From positions 17,549,376-17,613,375 of the forward strand of contig OY726571.1 in the NCBI GenBank assembly GCA_963383645.1: a DNA stretch of 64,000 nt. Reading direction: 5' to 3'. The notes beneath the pieces were generated by a model. It made no database searches. It was not told the DNA's origin and worked only from the letters and a program-made list of their open reading frames with translations. Positions within the stretch are counted from its first letter, which is position 1; each line of letters begins with the position of its first letter. Source of the DNA: Muscardinus avellanarius (taxonomy: Eukaryota > Chordata > Mammalia > Rodentia > Gliridae). The translations under genes and the position numbers were made by a program. Below, in pieces: positions 24,425-34,659 of this stretch.

Positions 24425-25680
24425 CTGTAATACCACACTTTTATTTCATTTCCTCTTTCTTGTCGGTGTATTGTAATCATACATCATGACAAAGTTTAGG
24501 GTGAAACACACAGGCACACAGCACTCCGTGACCCTCCCCCAGTTCTCACACCCCTCTCTTCCCTCCCTGGGCATGACATTGAGGCTGGTGTTGACTGATA
24601 AATTTGTATATGAACATTATGTCCATTTGGAATGGTGATCATTAAAACAGTAATAAATGCTGGCAAGGATGTAGGGAAGTAGGATCTCTGATTCATTGTT
24701 GATGGGATTGCAAATTGGAGAACAGTGTAGAGGGTCCTCCGAAGAATGGGAACAGGAACCTACTCTTGACCCAGCTATACCACGCCAGGGCGTCCACCCA
24801 CAGGCATTGAAATCAGACCACTACAGTAACACATGCATATCTGTGTTATTAGACTCAGAGCACTGCAGCAACACATGCATATCTGTGTTTATAGACTTTG
24901 ACCACTGCAGTAACACATGCATGTCTGTGTTTATAGACTCAGACCACTGCAGTAACACATGCATATCTGTGTTATTAGACTCAGAGCACTGCAGTAACAC
25001 ATGCATATCTGTGTTTATAGACTCAGACCATTGCAGTAACACATGCATATCTGTGTTTATAGACTCAGACCACTGCAGTAACACATGCATATCTGTGTTA
25101 TTAGACTCAGAGCACTGCAGTAACACATGCATACTGTGTTTATAGACTTTGACCACTGCAGTAACACATGCATACTGTGTTTATAGGCTTTGACCACTGC
25201 AGTAACACATGCATATCTGTGTTTATAGACTCAGACCACTGCAGTAACACATGCATATCTGTGTTTATAGACTCAGAGCACTATAGTAACACAGGCATAT
25301 CTATGTTTAGAGCAGCATAAATTCATAATAGCCAAATTATGAAACCAGACTAGGTTTCTATCAAGAGATGAACAGATTGTAAAATTATGCGATAGACATA
25401 AAATGGAATTCTATTCAGCCATAAAGAAAAACAAAAATAATATCATTTGCAGAGAAATAGGTGGGATTGGAAAAACATTATGCTGAGTGAGATTAGTCAA
25501 TCATGGAACGTGAAAGGTCAGATGTTTTTCTTCATATGTAGAAGATAAGGATAAATTGGAACACAGGAGGGACTCCAGACAAAGGAGGAGAAACTTTAGT
25601 GGAGCGAGGGAGGAGGCCCAGGTGAGGGAGGTGGGAGACTCCATAAAGAAAATACACTTGAAGTTTTGATGCTGAAAGAT
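24425..25680. mobile_element. L1 with apparent 5' inversion, carrying a minisatellite
   Basis: 24425-24575 is an L1 tail in reverse (GTATTGTAATCATACATCAT ... CCTCCCTGGGCA). From about 24620 forward L1 sequence follows (AAATGCTGGCAAGGATGTAG, GATGGGATTGCAAATTGG), then the minisatellite, then CATAATAGCCAAATTATG and AATGGAATTCTATTCAGCC. One twin-primed insertion or two independent ones are both possible. Confidence 0.75.
24818..25314. repeat. 42-bp minisatellite, 12 units, with three-unit higher-order pattern
   Basis: Unit form: CCACTGCAGTAACACATGC followed by ATATCTGTGTTTATAGACTCAGA. Units 1, 4 and 7 share the TTATTAGACTC variant; units 2, 5 and 8 start GCACTGCAG; units 3, 6 and 9 start CCA(C/T)TGCAG. 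So a 126-bp block was copied three times. Units 8 and 9 have lost one base (41 bp), which breaks an otherwise open 14-residue-period frame. The unit matches a single-copy stretch of the L1 3' region seen elsewhere (about 26450, reversed). Confidence 0.95.
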
Positions 25681-25719
25681 GGCATGCCAGCTGTTCAGTA
25701 GCTGTGTGGCAGCTACTGA

Positions 25720-25870
25720 ACTGTGTGGATATGAGTCTTAGATCAAGGGGTTCTAGGGTGCTTGATATTAAGTTTGATACAGAGCCTCCTTTTCCTCAAC
25801 TGTAAAATGGACATAGGAGACCTACATAAAATGGGGTGTAGTAAGGATAAAATTTGTTCACTGAAACAGA
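25720..25870 (+). mobile_element. MIR-like remnant
   Basis: CCTTTTCCTCAACTGTAAAA then TGGACATAGGAGACCTACAT resembles the conserved MIR core. Confidence 0.5.
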
Positions 25871-25929
25871 GAATGAAAGGATGCATGGAGGTGAATGTTT
25901 TGTATAGTCTATTTGTGAAGTAGTTTCTT

Positions 25930-26540
25930 TTTTGGAGATTTTTTAAAACTTTATACATATTTTTTATTGAAAATAAATGGTATACGTTTAAACTGTAATT
26001 TGGTGCCCTCTTCTCCCACCCCCAATTTCCCTCCCCCCTCCCACCAATGATTGTCCAGGGTAACCATGCTATATTCATACTTGTACATATATTCGGATGT
26101 AGACCCTCATTAATCAAGTTTAGATTTCTTCCTCTCTTATCTTTTCATTCAAACTTTGCTGAGATTTCCCTTTCATTATCTGGAGTCCCTCTGGTATCCC
26201 CTATGCTCCCTAGTTTGGGCATATTAGAGGAAAGATATGTCCTTTTCTCTTTCTGTGCTTGGCTGATCTCACTTAACATAATGCTCTCCAGGACTTTCCA
26301 TCTTGCAAATGACACGATTTTATTCTTCTTTATAGCTGAGTAGAATTCCATTGTGTGTATTTCCCATAATTTTGCAATCCATTCATCTGTTGATGGGGAC
26401 CTGGGTTGGTTCCATATTTTGACTATTACAAGTTGTGCTGCTATGAACATAGGTATGCATATGTTGCTGTAGTTCTCTGATTTCAACCCCTTTGGAAAAA
26501 TACCCAGGAGTGGTAGATTTTATAAGAAATAGTTCAGGGT
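25930..26540 (-). mobile_element. L1 3' region, antisense
   Basis: TTTTTTATTGAAAATAAATGG, TTTGGTGCCCTCTTCTCCC, GGCTGATCTCACTTAACATA, AATTCCATTGTGTGTATTTC, CATCTGTTGATGGGG and GCTATGAACATAGG in reversed L1 order. It holds one copy of the segment that became the minisatellite at 24818. Confidence 0.88.
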
Positions 26541-27399
26541 AGGTCACCAAGCTGTTAGTGGCACTTGCTACCCTTGTCAACTTTGCTTCATATCAAAACC
26601 TGGTTTCTCTCTCTTTCAGCAGTGATTGAAATCTGAACCCCATGCAATATATAAGCTTTGGAATGGGAAATTAGTTTATGTTTCCTAATCAATATTGTAT
26701 AATTTTCTAAATTTCTCTGAGTAGTCACTGTGCTTTCTTTGACTGTGACTTTTTTGACTCTTCTTGGCTCTGAGAATTACTTCTGACCCCTGGGTAAATC
26801 AGTAAATTAATGGGACTTTTATCCACTATCATAAAAGTAGCTGAGCCACTGACTTAAAGATGAAGAAAATTGCTTTTGCAGGAATAAGCCCTGGATTTTA
26901 TTTTGACTTTAAAGATTTTTTTCTGGCGGAAAACTTAGGATACCTAGATGAATTGCCCACTGCAGAATTTGCTAACTGGGTGTTGAACTAGCAGTTAATG
27001 AGGTAAAGTTTTACTGATATCTTTAGAGACAATTAAACCCCCAGGTTCCTCCGACTATGAAGATTTGCACCTTTCTACTTCTGAAGTCATTTCATTTAAA
27101 CAGAGTCTCCTACTTTCATTGGCTAACGGTGGAAGCTCAGAACAATTAGCTAAATTAATTGTTTCATGTGCTTGGTCTTTTGAACGATATAAACTGTAAT
27201 GGAATTACTGAGTTGAGAGCAATTAATTTCATGTGCTTCAAATCAATTCTAGCCAAGTGCTGTACCTGGCATTCTGTATGGCTGCTTAAAAACTACCAAA
27301 AGAAAACTGTTGATGAATCTCAATGCCATGAGAACCAACCTTTTAGAACAGTTTTCAAGCCCTCAGATCGGTGTGGTTTCTACCACCTCACAATTAAAA

Positions 27400-27815
27400 C
27401 AATTTTTTTTTTATTGGTACACTGTAGTCATACATCTTAATGGGATAAAAGATGGCGGAGACATACATGCACACATCACCCAACCAGCCCTTACCCAATC
27501 CCCACCCCATTCCCTCCCCCTCCCTCCTTCCCATGCTTGGCTTAGTGACTGACTTTGATATGTTTAAGTACATCCTGTGCTCTAGAGAGTTTCCCTCTTT
27601 CCCCCTCCCATCCCCTCAGTTAGGTCGCCTTATCTGCTCCTCTATAGAATCTTCTTCTTCATCTAGAGTTCCTCCTGTTACCCATTTCTCCCTAGCTTTC
27701 ACATATTAGGGAAAGCATCTGATTTCTTATTTTTTGTGACTGACTAATCTCAGCACAGTGTCCTTCAGTTCCATCCTGTTCCCTATAAATGATGTAATTT
27801 GAAAGGTCATTTTAG
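27400..27815 (-). mobile_element. L1 3'-UTR, antisense
   Basis: TTTTTTTTTATTGGTACACTG then CATCTTAATGGG, a C-rich tract (27478-27540), and CACAGTGTCCTTCAGTTCC. Reverse of the tail at 54090-54395. Confidence 0.82.
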
Positions 27816-27850
27816 ATACTGCCTCTTAAGTATCACTTCAGTGCCCCCAT

Positions 27851-28045
27851 TTTTTTTGTGGTACTGGGGATGGAACCCAGGGGCATTTTACCTCCGACCT
27901 ACACCTTTGAACCTATTTTTTAATTTTAAAACAGGGTTTAACTGAGTTGCAAAGGGCTAAGTAGCTGAGGCTGTCTGCAAACCACGATCTCTCTGTCTCA
28001 GCCTCCCAAATGCTGGGATTACAAGTGTGTGCCACCACACTCAGC
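27851..28045 (-). mobile_element. B1-dID type SINE
   Basis: GGTACTGGGGATGGAACCCA to GCCACCACACTCAGCC. Confidence 0.88.
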
Positions 28046-28446
28046 CCCCCATATTTGTTTTAAAGGGGATGATAAGAGTTTGAAATACTTTCCTTAGTAT
28101 TTTTCTAGAGTCTATAAATTATGAAGGGAAGAATAGAATCACGTTTCTCAAGCCCAGGACTCGTGCCTTAGCCAGGAGTTGACAATTGAGATAGGCACGC
28201 CAGGCCATTGAGGCGCTCGGGTGAGCAGTGATGGAGGAAGGTCTGGGAGGAACTTGAAAGAAATTGCATTTTAAAGTTCCAGCCACAGCTCAGTGCCCTT
28301 GGTTTTGTTATATGGGAATATGGTCCAGTAAAATTAGATACTGTGATTTTCAAACAAACATGAATATGTGGAATTTCACCTGAAATAATCACACTTAAAT
28401 GTTGGTAACTAATATTCACGTTTTAAGCACTTAAGATGAAACACCT

Positions 28447-28640
28447 AGCCGGGCGTGGTGGCGCACGCTCCTAATCCCCGCGCTTGGGAGGCAGGGACAG
28501 GATCGCGCAGGTTCGAAGCCAGCTGCGTGCGCTGGCTTAGGAGACCCTGTTTCCAAATAAAAAAATATAAAATAGGTCTGGGAGTGTAGCCGGAGGTAGA
28601 AGGGCTTCCAGGAACCCCAGTACCACACACACAAAATATA
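28447..28640 (+). mobile_element. Young-subfamily SINE
   Basis: GCCGGGCGTGGTGGCGCACG, GTTCGAAGCCAGCTGCGTGC, GGGCTTCCAGGAACCCCAG. Confidence 0.92.
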
Positions 28641-28659
28641 AAATTAAAATTTTAAAAAG

Positions 28660-28760
28660 CCATCCTCAGCAACTTAGTGAGACCCTGTTTCCAAATAAAA
28701 TATAATAAAATAGGTCTAGCAATATAGCCCAGAGGTAGAAAGCCTCTGGGTTCCACTCCC

Positions 28761-28822
<62 letters not shown>

Positions 28823-28824
28823 AA
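28660..28824 (+). mobile_element. SINE right arm with (CA)n(A)n tail
   Basis: Starts mid-element at TCAGCAACTTAGTGAGACC, then GGTCTAGCAATATAGCCC and CCAGTAAC(AC)n, followed by about 23 A. Intermediate subfamily. Confidence 0.85.
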
Positions 28825-29468
28825 GAGATGAAGCACCCGACAGCCCACCAGAGCTTAAGAAACACAGCTGGTGAGCTGTCAGGAAGCCACCTCTGGACAA
28901 GAGCCTGACACCCCTGAGATGTGGAAATACAATCGGAAATGAAGAATGTTCAAATGCATCCTTCATTAATATTAATGACCCAGCAAAGGAAGTTGTTTCA
29001 TTTTTTTAAACGAGAATATTTTATTGATCAACAGGTAGTAGGTATCCATTAGGTTGCAGTAACATGTTCATTAACATGAATATTTAAAAAGATAAATCTG
29101 GCATATGAGGACATCTGTCAGCTAACTCGACATTTCCTGTCTTATTGAGACTATAATTCCCTCACAGATATTCTTATAAATGAAAATTTACAAAATAAAA
29201 AATAAACAATTTCAGGTTGTTCAATGGATATTATATTTTTAAAAATTTATGTTTGTATTTATGATATTCCTATGAATATTCACTGATATCCCCCATTCTG
29301 TGTGAATACAGATATACACTTGTACTAAAATTGAGAATCAAATAAAGCACCACATTGTGGCATAAAAAAAAACCAAATGTATTTGTTTCCTTTCTACTTG
29401 CTTATAAGCAGGTAGTTGAAAGAGAAACAGAGAAAGAAAGGGAAAGAAAGGGAGAGGGAGAAGAGGGA

Positions 29469-29507
<39 letters not shown>

Positions 29508-30605
29508 TCTTAAAGTTATAAATTATTGGCAAAGGAATACTAAGAAAGGATCAAAATTGTAATTTAACTGGAGATTCTATGAAAACCAAGGGAAGAATAA
29601 AGCCTTTTCAGATCTCCTCTTGACATCATGTCTAGTTCATGATTCTAAAAGTGGGTAATGGTAGATACTGAGAAGAAGAGACAGTTTGAATATATCATTA
29701 TCTTACACTGTTGTCCTCAAATTGAAATATTGTGTTTGACAAAGTAGAAGTGAAAGCTGTGTATATTTAGAGGATGGGGACGGGTGGGGAGAAAGCATAT
29801 ACACAACCTCTGAAATAACTTGCAGTTTCCCCGAGGGCTAAGAAAAGAAATTTAGAGAATCCTGGTGCACAATGGGTCCTTCAGCTCCTCCAGACAGCAC
29901 CCCACAGCTGCCAAGTGGATAAAGCACAGGGCGAGGGAGGAGCGCCCATTTCCATTTCTGGCATCCATTGCTCTTGGACTAGAGGAACAGAGTATTCCCT
30001 CTTGACATTCACTTCAGCTCAGATGTTAAAAAAAAGACAAGGCATGTCCCAAAGGCACTTTGTGCATAACTTTCGACATCTATAAAGCATTAATAGGTTT
30101 TAAAAATCAAAGCTACCCCTCCCCACAAAGCTTAAAATGTTATCCTCCCTGTCCATGACTTGAAGAATTACAATGGCGAGCCACCGGTCAGATGCCTGCT
30201 GGAAGAGTCTCGCTGCTTTTCATCTTCGCACGTTCTGAGACCCGGCATGTTTATCCCCCACCCACCCACCCTGCAATGTTGTTTCCATGCACTTTGGCTT
30301 TGCATTTAATTTAAATGAGAAAGCAGCTCTGGGCTGATTCATGATTTCAATCACGGTCTCTGGGCTCTCCTTTGGGGCCTGAGGCAGCCACATGTGTAAG
30401 GCTGCAGTCAGGCAAAAAGAGGACTCCGCTGTATGCTAAAGTGCAGGGCCCGCTCTCACCATGAACTATCCACAAGCCATCGCCTTTAGATTCTTTGTAA
30501 GTAGTCCTTCAGTAGCTTTGAGTCAGACAGTAACTTTACACTTAATTCAAAGGCTGCCCTCCCTTCTTCAGAAAAAAATTACATTAATGAAGAATTTAAA
30601 GATAA
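28825..30605. other. Repeat-poor intron with a GC-richer block
   Basis: No gene. A (GA)n tract sits at 29470-29504. The part 30165-30470 is GC-richer than its surroundings, lacks recognised repeats, and holds TTTGCATTTAATTTAAATGA and several TAAT cores. It lies about 1.5-1.8 kb downstream of the RING exon in transcript sense; enhancer or ancient conserved element is a possibility only. Confidence 0.35.
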
Positions 30606-30812
30606 TTTTTTTTTCCAGTACTGAGGATGGAACCAGGGACAGTCTACCTCTGAGCTATACCTCCAGCCCTATTTTTTATTCTTTATTTGAAACAGGGTCT
30701 CACTGAGTTGCAAAGGGCCTTGCTAAATGGCTAAGGCTGGTCACAAACCATGATCCTCCTGTCTCCACTTCCCAAATGCTGGGATTATAAGCATGTGCCA
30801 CCTTGCCTAGCT
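30606..30812 (-). mobile_element. B1-dID type SINE
   Basis: CAGTACTGAGGATGGAACC to GTGCCACCTTGCCTAGCT. Confidence 0.87.
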
Positions 30813-31025
30813 ATAAAGATAAACTTTATAGATTAAAAATATACCTCTCTTATTCCTTGAAACACAATATAGAGGATAATCTTTTTTGTTTTTTTTCCTG
30901 CTCTGATTATATATAAATCTAACCATACCCAAATAAAAGTAAATCTAAAAGTAGTCTACACTTTATAGAATAAATCATCCTCTTCTATTATCTAATACAT
31001 TATTTTCAAGAAATTAAGTAAGTTC

Positions 31026-31205
31026 AGTACTTGGGAGGCTGAGATAGTAGGATCACAGGTTCAAAGACAGCCTCAGCAACTTGACGAGAGCCGCAGCAAC
31101 TTAGCAAGGCACTGTTTCAAAATAAAAAATAGGGCTAGGAGTGTGGCTCAGAGGTAGAATGCCCCTGGATTCAGTCCCTAGCAACAGAAAGAAAAAAGAA
31201 AAAAT
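31026..31205 (+). mobile_element. 5'-truncated B1-dID SINE
   Basis: CAGTACTTGGGAGGCTGAGA to GGCTCAGAGGTAGAATGCCC and a GAAAGAAAAAAG tail. Confidence 0.85.
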
Positions 31206-31235
31206 GAGAAAGAAGAAGAAATTGAGTTTCATTTT

Positions 31236-31421
31236 CCCCCCTCTGGGTGCTGAGAAATGAACCCACGGGTGTCCTATTCCAAAGCCTTTTTGTTTTTTTC
31301 TTTTGAAACAGGATCTCTTGATGAGAATCTTTCTTAGTCTGAGGCTGGTCTTGAACTTGTGACCCTCCTGTCTCAGCCTTCTGAGTTCTGGGATTACAGG
31401 TGCGCACTACCATGCCCAGCT
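31236..31421 (-). mobile_element. SINE, antisense, diverged
   Basis: GGGTGCTGAGAAATGAACCC to GCGCACTACCATGCCCAGCT. Confidence 0.8.
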
Positions 31422-31582
31422 TCCTGTGGTTTAAAGTTATCTGTCATCCAGCCTTCTTGGGAATTGATCATAGTAGGTACAATGCTCTCACATTTTCCAT
31501 TAATTTAACATAGTAAATTACAAGTATATTTTGCATATGTGCACATATATATGTTTTTCTACATCTATTTATACACGGATAT

Positions 31583-31785
31583 TTTTTTGTGTGGCACTGG
31601 GGATTGAACCCTGGGGCATTCTACCTCAGAGCTACACCCCCAGCCCTACTTTCTTCTTTATTTTAAAACATGGTTTCACCAAGTTGCAGAGGGCCTTACA
31701 AGTTACCGAGGCTGCCTGCGAACTTGTATCCTCTGTCTCAGCCTCCCAAGTACTGGGATTACACGCATGCGCCATGGCACCCAGC
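31583..31785 (-). mobile_element. B1-dID type SINE
   Basis: GGCACTGGGGATTGAACCCT to GCGCCATGGCACCCAGCT. It lies about 220 nt downstream of the RING-exon donor. Confidence 0.87.
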
Positions 31786-32003
31786 TCAGGGTGACCTATA
31801 ATAAATCAGACATCCTAGAATGTAAAACCGAGAAGAAAGGAAGGAAAGATCACCTGCAAAAACCTAGTTCTGCTTTGCACACGGAGCCCAATATAGGACA
31901 CACATCCTTCTTGGCAGAGTCTTTTGGGGGAAGGAAGTGAATTTTTGAAACAAGCCCATTTTGTAAGTTCTCTCCCCCACACCAGTCCCCGCGGGTACGG
32001 TAC

Positions 32004-32184
32004 CTTCCGGAGGGGCTTGAGCTTGGTCTCCATTATGAAGTCATATTTGCAAAGCTCACAGCAGCGTGTGTCTGAGCTCTTGATCCACTGATGGAGGCAG
32101 GACTGGTGCACGAAACGCAGGGTCCCCGTGCAGCGACAGGGTGTGATGAGGGGGTTCTCTTCGTCCCCTTCGCAGTGACAGATC
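32004..32184 (-). CDS. MARCHF1: MARCHF1 RING-CH exon (181 nt)
   Basis: Acceptor GTGTCCTTTCCAG is followed by G (third base of a split Arg codon) and 60 codons ending [10 protein letters not shown], then GTACCG as donor. The exon carries all of the C4HC3 zinc ligands except the first: C of ICHC, then CRC, H of FVHQ, C of QSC, and C-x2-C of CCELC. The Trp of HQWIK, typical of E2-binding RING-CH folds, is present. QSCLHQW and KYDFIMETK fit MARCHF1 better than MARCHF8 (QACLQQW, KYEF). The domain recruits a ubiquitin-conjugating enzyme and transfers ubiquitin to cytoplasmic tails of membrane cargo. The exon ends in phase 0; the next expected residues (WEKLQ... and two membrane spans) were not found in the remaining 32 kb, so that intron is longer than 32 kb. 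The donor is far from consensus at +4 to +6. A SINE begins about 55 nt upstream of the acceptor. Confidence 0.97.
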
Positions 32185-32239
32185 CTGGAAAGGACACAGC
32201 AGCCACTGTGAGACCTCCTGATAGGTTTTTCACCTGTAT

Positions 32240-32463
32240 TATTATTATTTTTTGGTCCTGGGGATGGAACTCAGGGGCATCCTACCGAGCTACACTCCCA
32301 GTCTTATTTTTAAAAAATTATTATTATTTTTATTTTGAAACAAGGTCTCACTGAGTTGCAAAGGGCCTTGCTAAGTAGTAGCTGAGGCTGTCTGTGAACT
32401 GGGATCCTCCAGTCTCAGCCTCCCAAATGCTATTATTACCTCTGTGCGCCACCATGCCCGGCT
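32240..32463 (-). mobile_element. SINE close to the RING-exon acceptor
   Basis: GGTCCTGGGGATGGAACTCA to GCGCCACCATGCCCGGCT. Its tail end is about 55 nt from the acceptor at 32185-32186, in sense orientation to MARCHF1, leaving only a short native region for branch point and pyrimidine tract. Confidence 0.88.
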
Positions 32464-33946
32464 TCCCCTGTAGATTTCTACCCGTGCTTAGACCAGGATA
32501 TACTAGCATCTGCATCCTAAAATTTAGGACCCGTGGGGATTTCATCCCAACACTGATGCTAGAGCTGAATTCACGATCAATATTAATTTACTTTCACTTG
32601 TACCGTCCTTGTTTGACATCAGTCTTGTTATGAGCATTAGATATGGGCATATCAAAAATATATTGTCATTTTATTCTTACACTGAAGCCAATTTTAAAAG
32701 CAGAACTACTGAGCTATATCCCCAGCTTAATCTATTTGATGAGTCATTGTCTATGGGTTTTCATATAAAAAAGTCATGACTTATAAGTATTCTAAGGAAT
32801 GCTGTAGTCTAATAACTTCATTGTGTTATTTTGATAATAGTTTTGTAGTATCTATAGTAAATACAGTATCTTAAGAGTGTGGACAAATTCTAGAAATAAT
32901 TTAAGGTCTAACCAAAGAATACAGTTAATGCTGAAGTCTTAGACTAAAAATATCATAAATAGAAAGATTTTCCTAAGAAGAGGGATACCTAAAAGGCACC
33001 ATGAATGGTATAAACTGTCAATAGTCATCATTGTATGTAAAATTGCAAATATTACTGGTCATATAAAATTTATGTTCAGCATATCCTCTTGTTTGAAAGT
33101 GTTAATTACTACTTCTGCCAATGAATTCAGAGTTCAACTAGTTTTTGAATTACTATGACTTCTAGTTTCTTTAATTTACAGTCTATGAAATCTTCATTAC
33201 TCTCATAATCAGATTTAAAAAAATAATTCATTTTCTTCTTTGGATGAGATAAGCCTTTCATAACTCTAAGTAGCGAATGAAAAACACAGACTTTCAACAT
33301 TTCTAATGATTTAACCAGCTGTTAGAGGTTGCTAGTACATTTAATTAGAAATATTGCTTTATATCTATTAAAAATATGAATGTTGAATGTAATATCTTTC
33401 AAAGTTAAAAATCTGCATAATTAATTCTTTTGAGCTGAGTCACAGTGGCAGGCTGGAAGAAGGTTTAAGTTGCCGCAACCATTCTTTTTTTAGAGGTGTA
33501 GACACACTTTTCCCCAGAAGCATGCATTTTAAAGAATAGATTTAAAATACACTCTTAAAATATACGATCTTCCCAACGAAAATGAAATGGCTGCTCAGTT
33601 GGCTGGTGCAATACGATACAGGAACTGAAACCTCCCCAAGCTCAAAACAAAGAGGCATGACAAAGTTCATCAGCATTCTGTGCTGATTTCCCAAATATAG
33701 ATCAAGTAAGAGGAAGAGAACACTGAGTTCTGTGGTCCTGGGCTTGTGGTGCTGGGAGGAGAACATCTGGAAGTTCAAGATCAACACCGTCCTTACGCTT
33801 GACTGAGTTAGGAAGTAGCAGTGTTGGATACAGCACCACATATAAACGTTCAGTGTGGTAGGAGAGAAATTAGAAGCGATCCAACTGCCTATTCTGTAAT
33901 ATCAAGATCTGAAATGTCTCTCTTCTCCACACTCAAGTATCAGGAA
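32464..33946. other. Intron upstream of the RING exon, AT-rich, no gene
   Basis: AT-rich. A 25-bp ID-arm scrap (CTGAGCTATATCCCCAGC, near 32710) is the only repeat trace. The open frame at 33542-33841 has no splice context or family match. Confidence 0.45.
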
Positions 33947-34036
33947 CTGGGCCTGATATATTTTGTATTACTGTTGAACCCAAAACAGTATCTGGGCCTG
34001 ATATATTTTGTATTACTGTTGAACCCAAAACAGTAT
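33947..34036. repeat. Perfect 45-bp tandem duplication
   Basis: The unit starting CTGGGCCTGATATATTTTG and ending CCCAAAACAGTAT occurs at 33947-33991 and again without change at 33992-34036. The lack of divergence means a recent event. Confidence 0.97.
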
Positions 34037-34162
34037 CACAGTATAGATGCTCAGTATTTAGTTGACTAGTTAAATGAAGCCCATAAAATAAGGCACATTA
34101 TAAAAGCATCCAGTGAAGGAGTTTCGGAAGTTTTAATTTGGTTCTAATATATATAGATATAT

Positions 34163-34345
34163 ATATATTTGGTGGTACTGGGGTTCCTGGAAGCCCTTCT
34201 ACCTCCGGGCCACACTCCCAGACCTATTTTATATTTTTTGAAACAGGGTCTATTAAACCAGCGCGGCTGGCCACGAAACTGCGCGTTCCTCCTGTCTCCG
34301 CCTCCCAAGCGTGGGGATTACAAACGTGCGCCACCACGCCTGGCT
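34163..34345 (-). mobile_element. Young-subfamily SINE
   Basis: GGTGGTACTGGGGTTCCTGG, AAGCCCTTCTACCTCCGGGC, GCGCCACCACGCCTGGCT. A short TCTAATAT on both sides may be its target duplication. Confidence 0.9.
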
Positions 34346-34442
34346 CTAATATTTGTTTTTGGAGCTACTGAAATCTAATGAATTATAAAGAATAAGAGGT
34401 TTTATTTCCTATAAACTTCTTTGTTCTTTTACTCTTTTAAAC

Positions 34443-34657
34443 CAGGAATGAGCAAATCTGGCCCAATTCTGCAAACTGCATGTTTTTATAAATAAAGCTT
34501 TATTAAAACATAGACTCATTCATTGGTTTAAATATAATTTAGGGCTATGTTTGTGGTATAACCATAGAGTTGAGCTGTAGAGACCATCTGTCTGTAAAGT
34601 CTAGAATATTTGCTATCTGTCCCTTTTCAGAAAATGTTTGCAACACTCTGCCTTCAG
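34443..34657. mobile_element. Nonautonomous DNA transposon remnant (hAT-type, MER family)
   Basis: AATGAGCAAATCTGGCCC, ATAAATAAAGCTTTATTAAAA, AGACCATCTGTCTG and CAGAAAATGTTTGCAACA follow a common mammalian MER element with CAAACTTTTTCTG-type inverted ends. Exact name uncertain. Confidence 0.6.
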
Positions 34658-34659
34658 GT

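Noticed and set aside
24696..25145. A protein with 14-residue repeats (plus), and a mirror frame on the minus strand
   Set aside because: The frame stays open only because the 42-bp minisatellite unit is divisible by three. It lies in a dead L1 tail, and the 1-bp loss in unit 8 breaks the plus frame.
24818..25314. CRISPR-like array
   Set aside because: Units are contiguous with no unique spacers, and the genome is a mammal's.
1..32003. The MARCHF1 membrane-span exons
   Set aside because: I looked for the reverse complement of the expected WEKLQ and membrane-span coding blocks and did not find them; by-eye search could miss a short exon, so a translated search would settle it.
31815..32111. 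A 98-residue gene on the minus strand
   Set aside because: It is the second half of the RING exon read past its donor into the intron.
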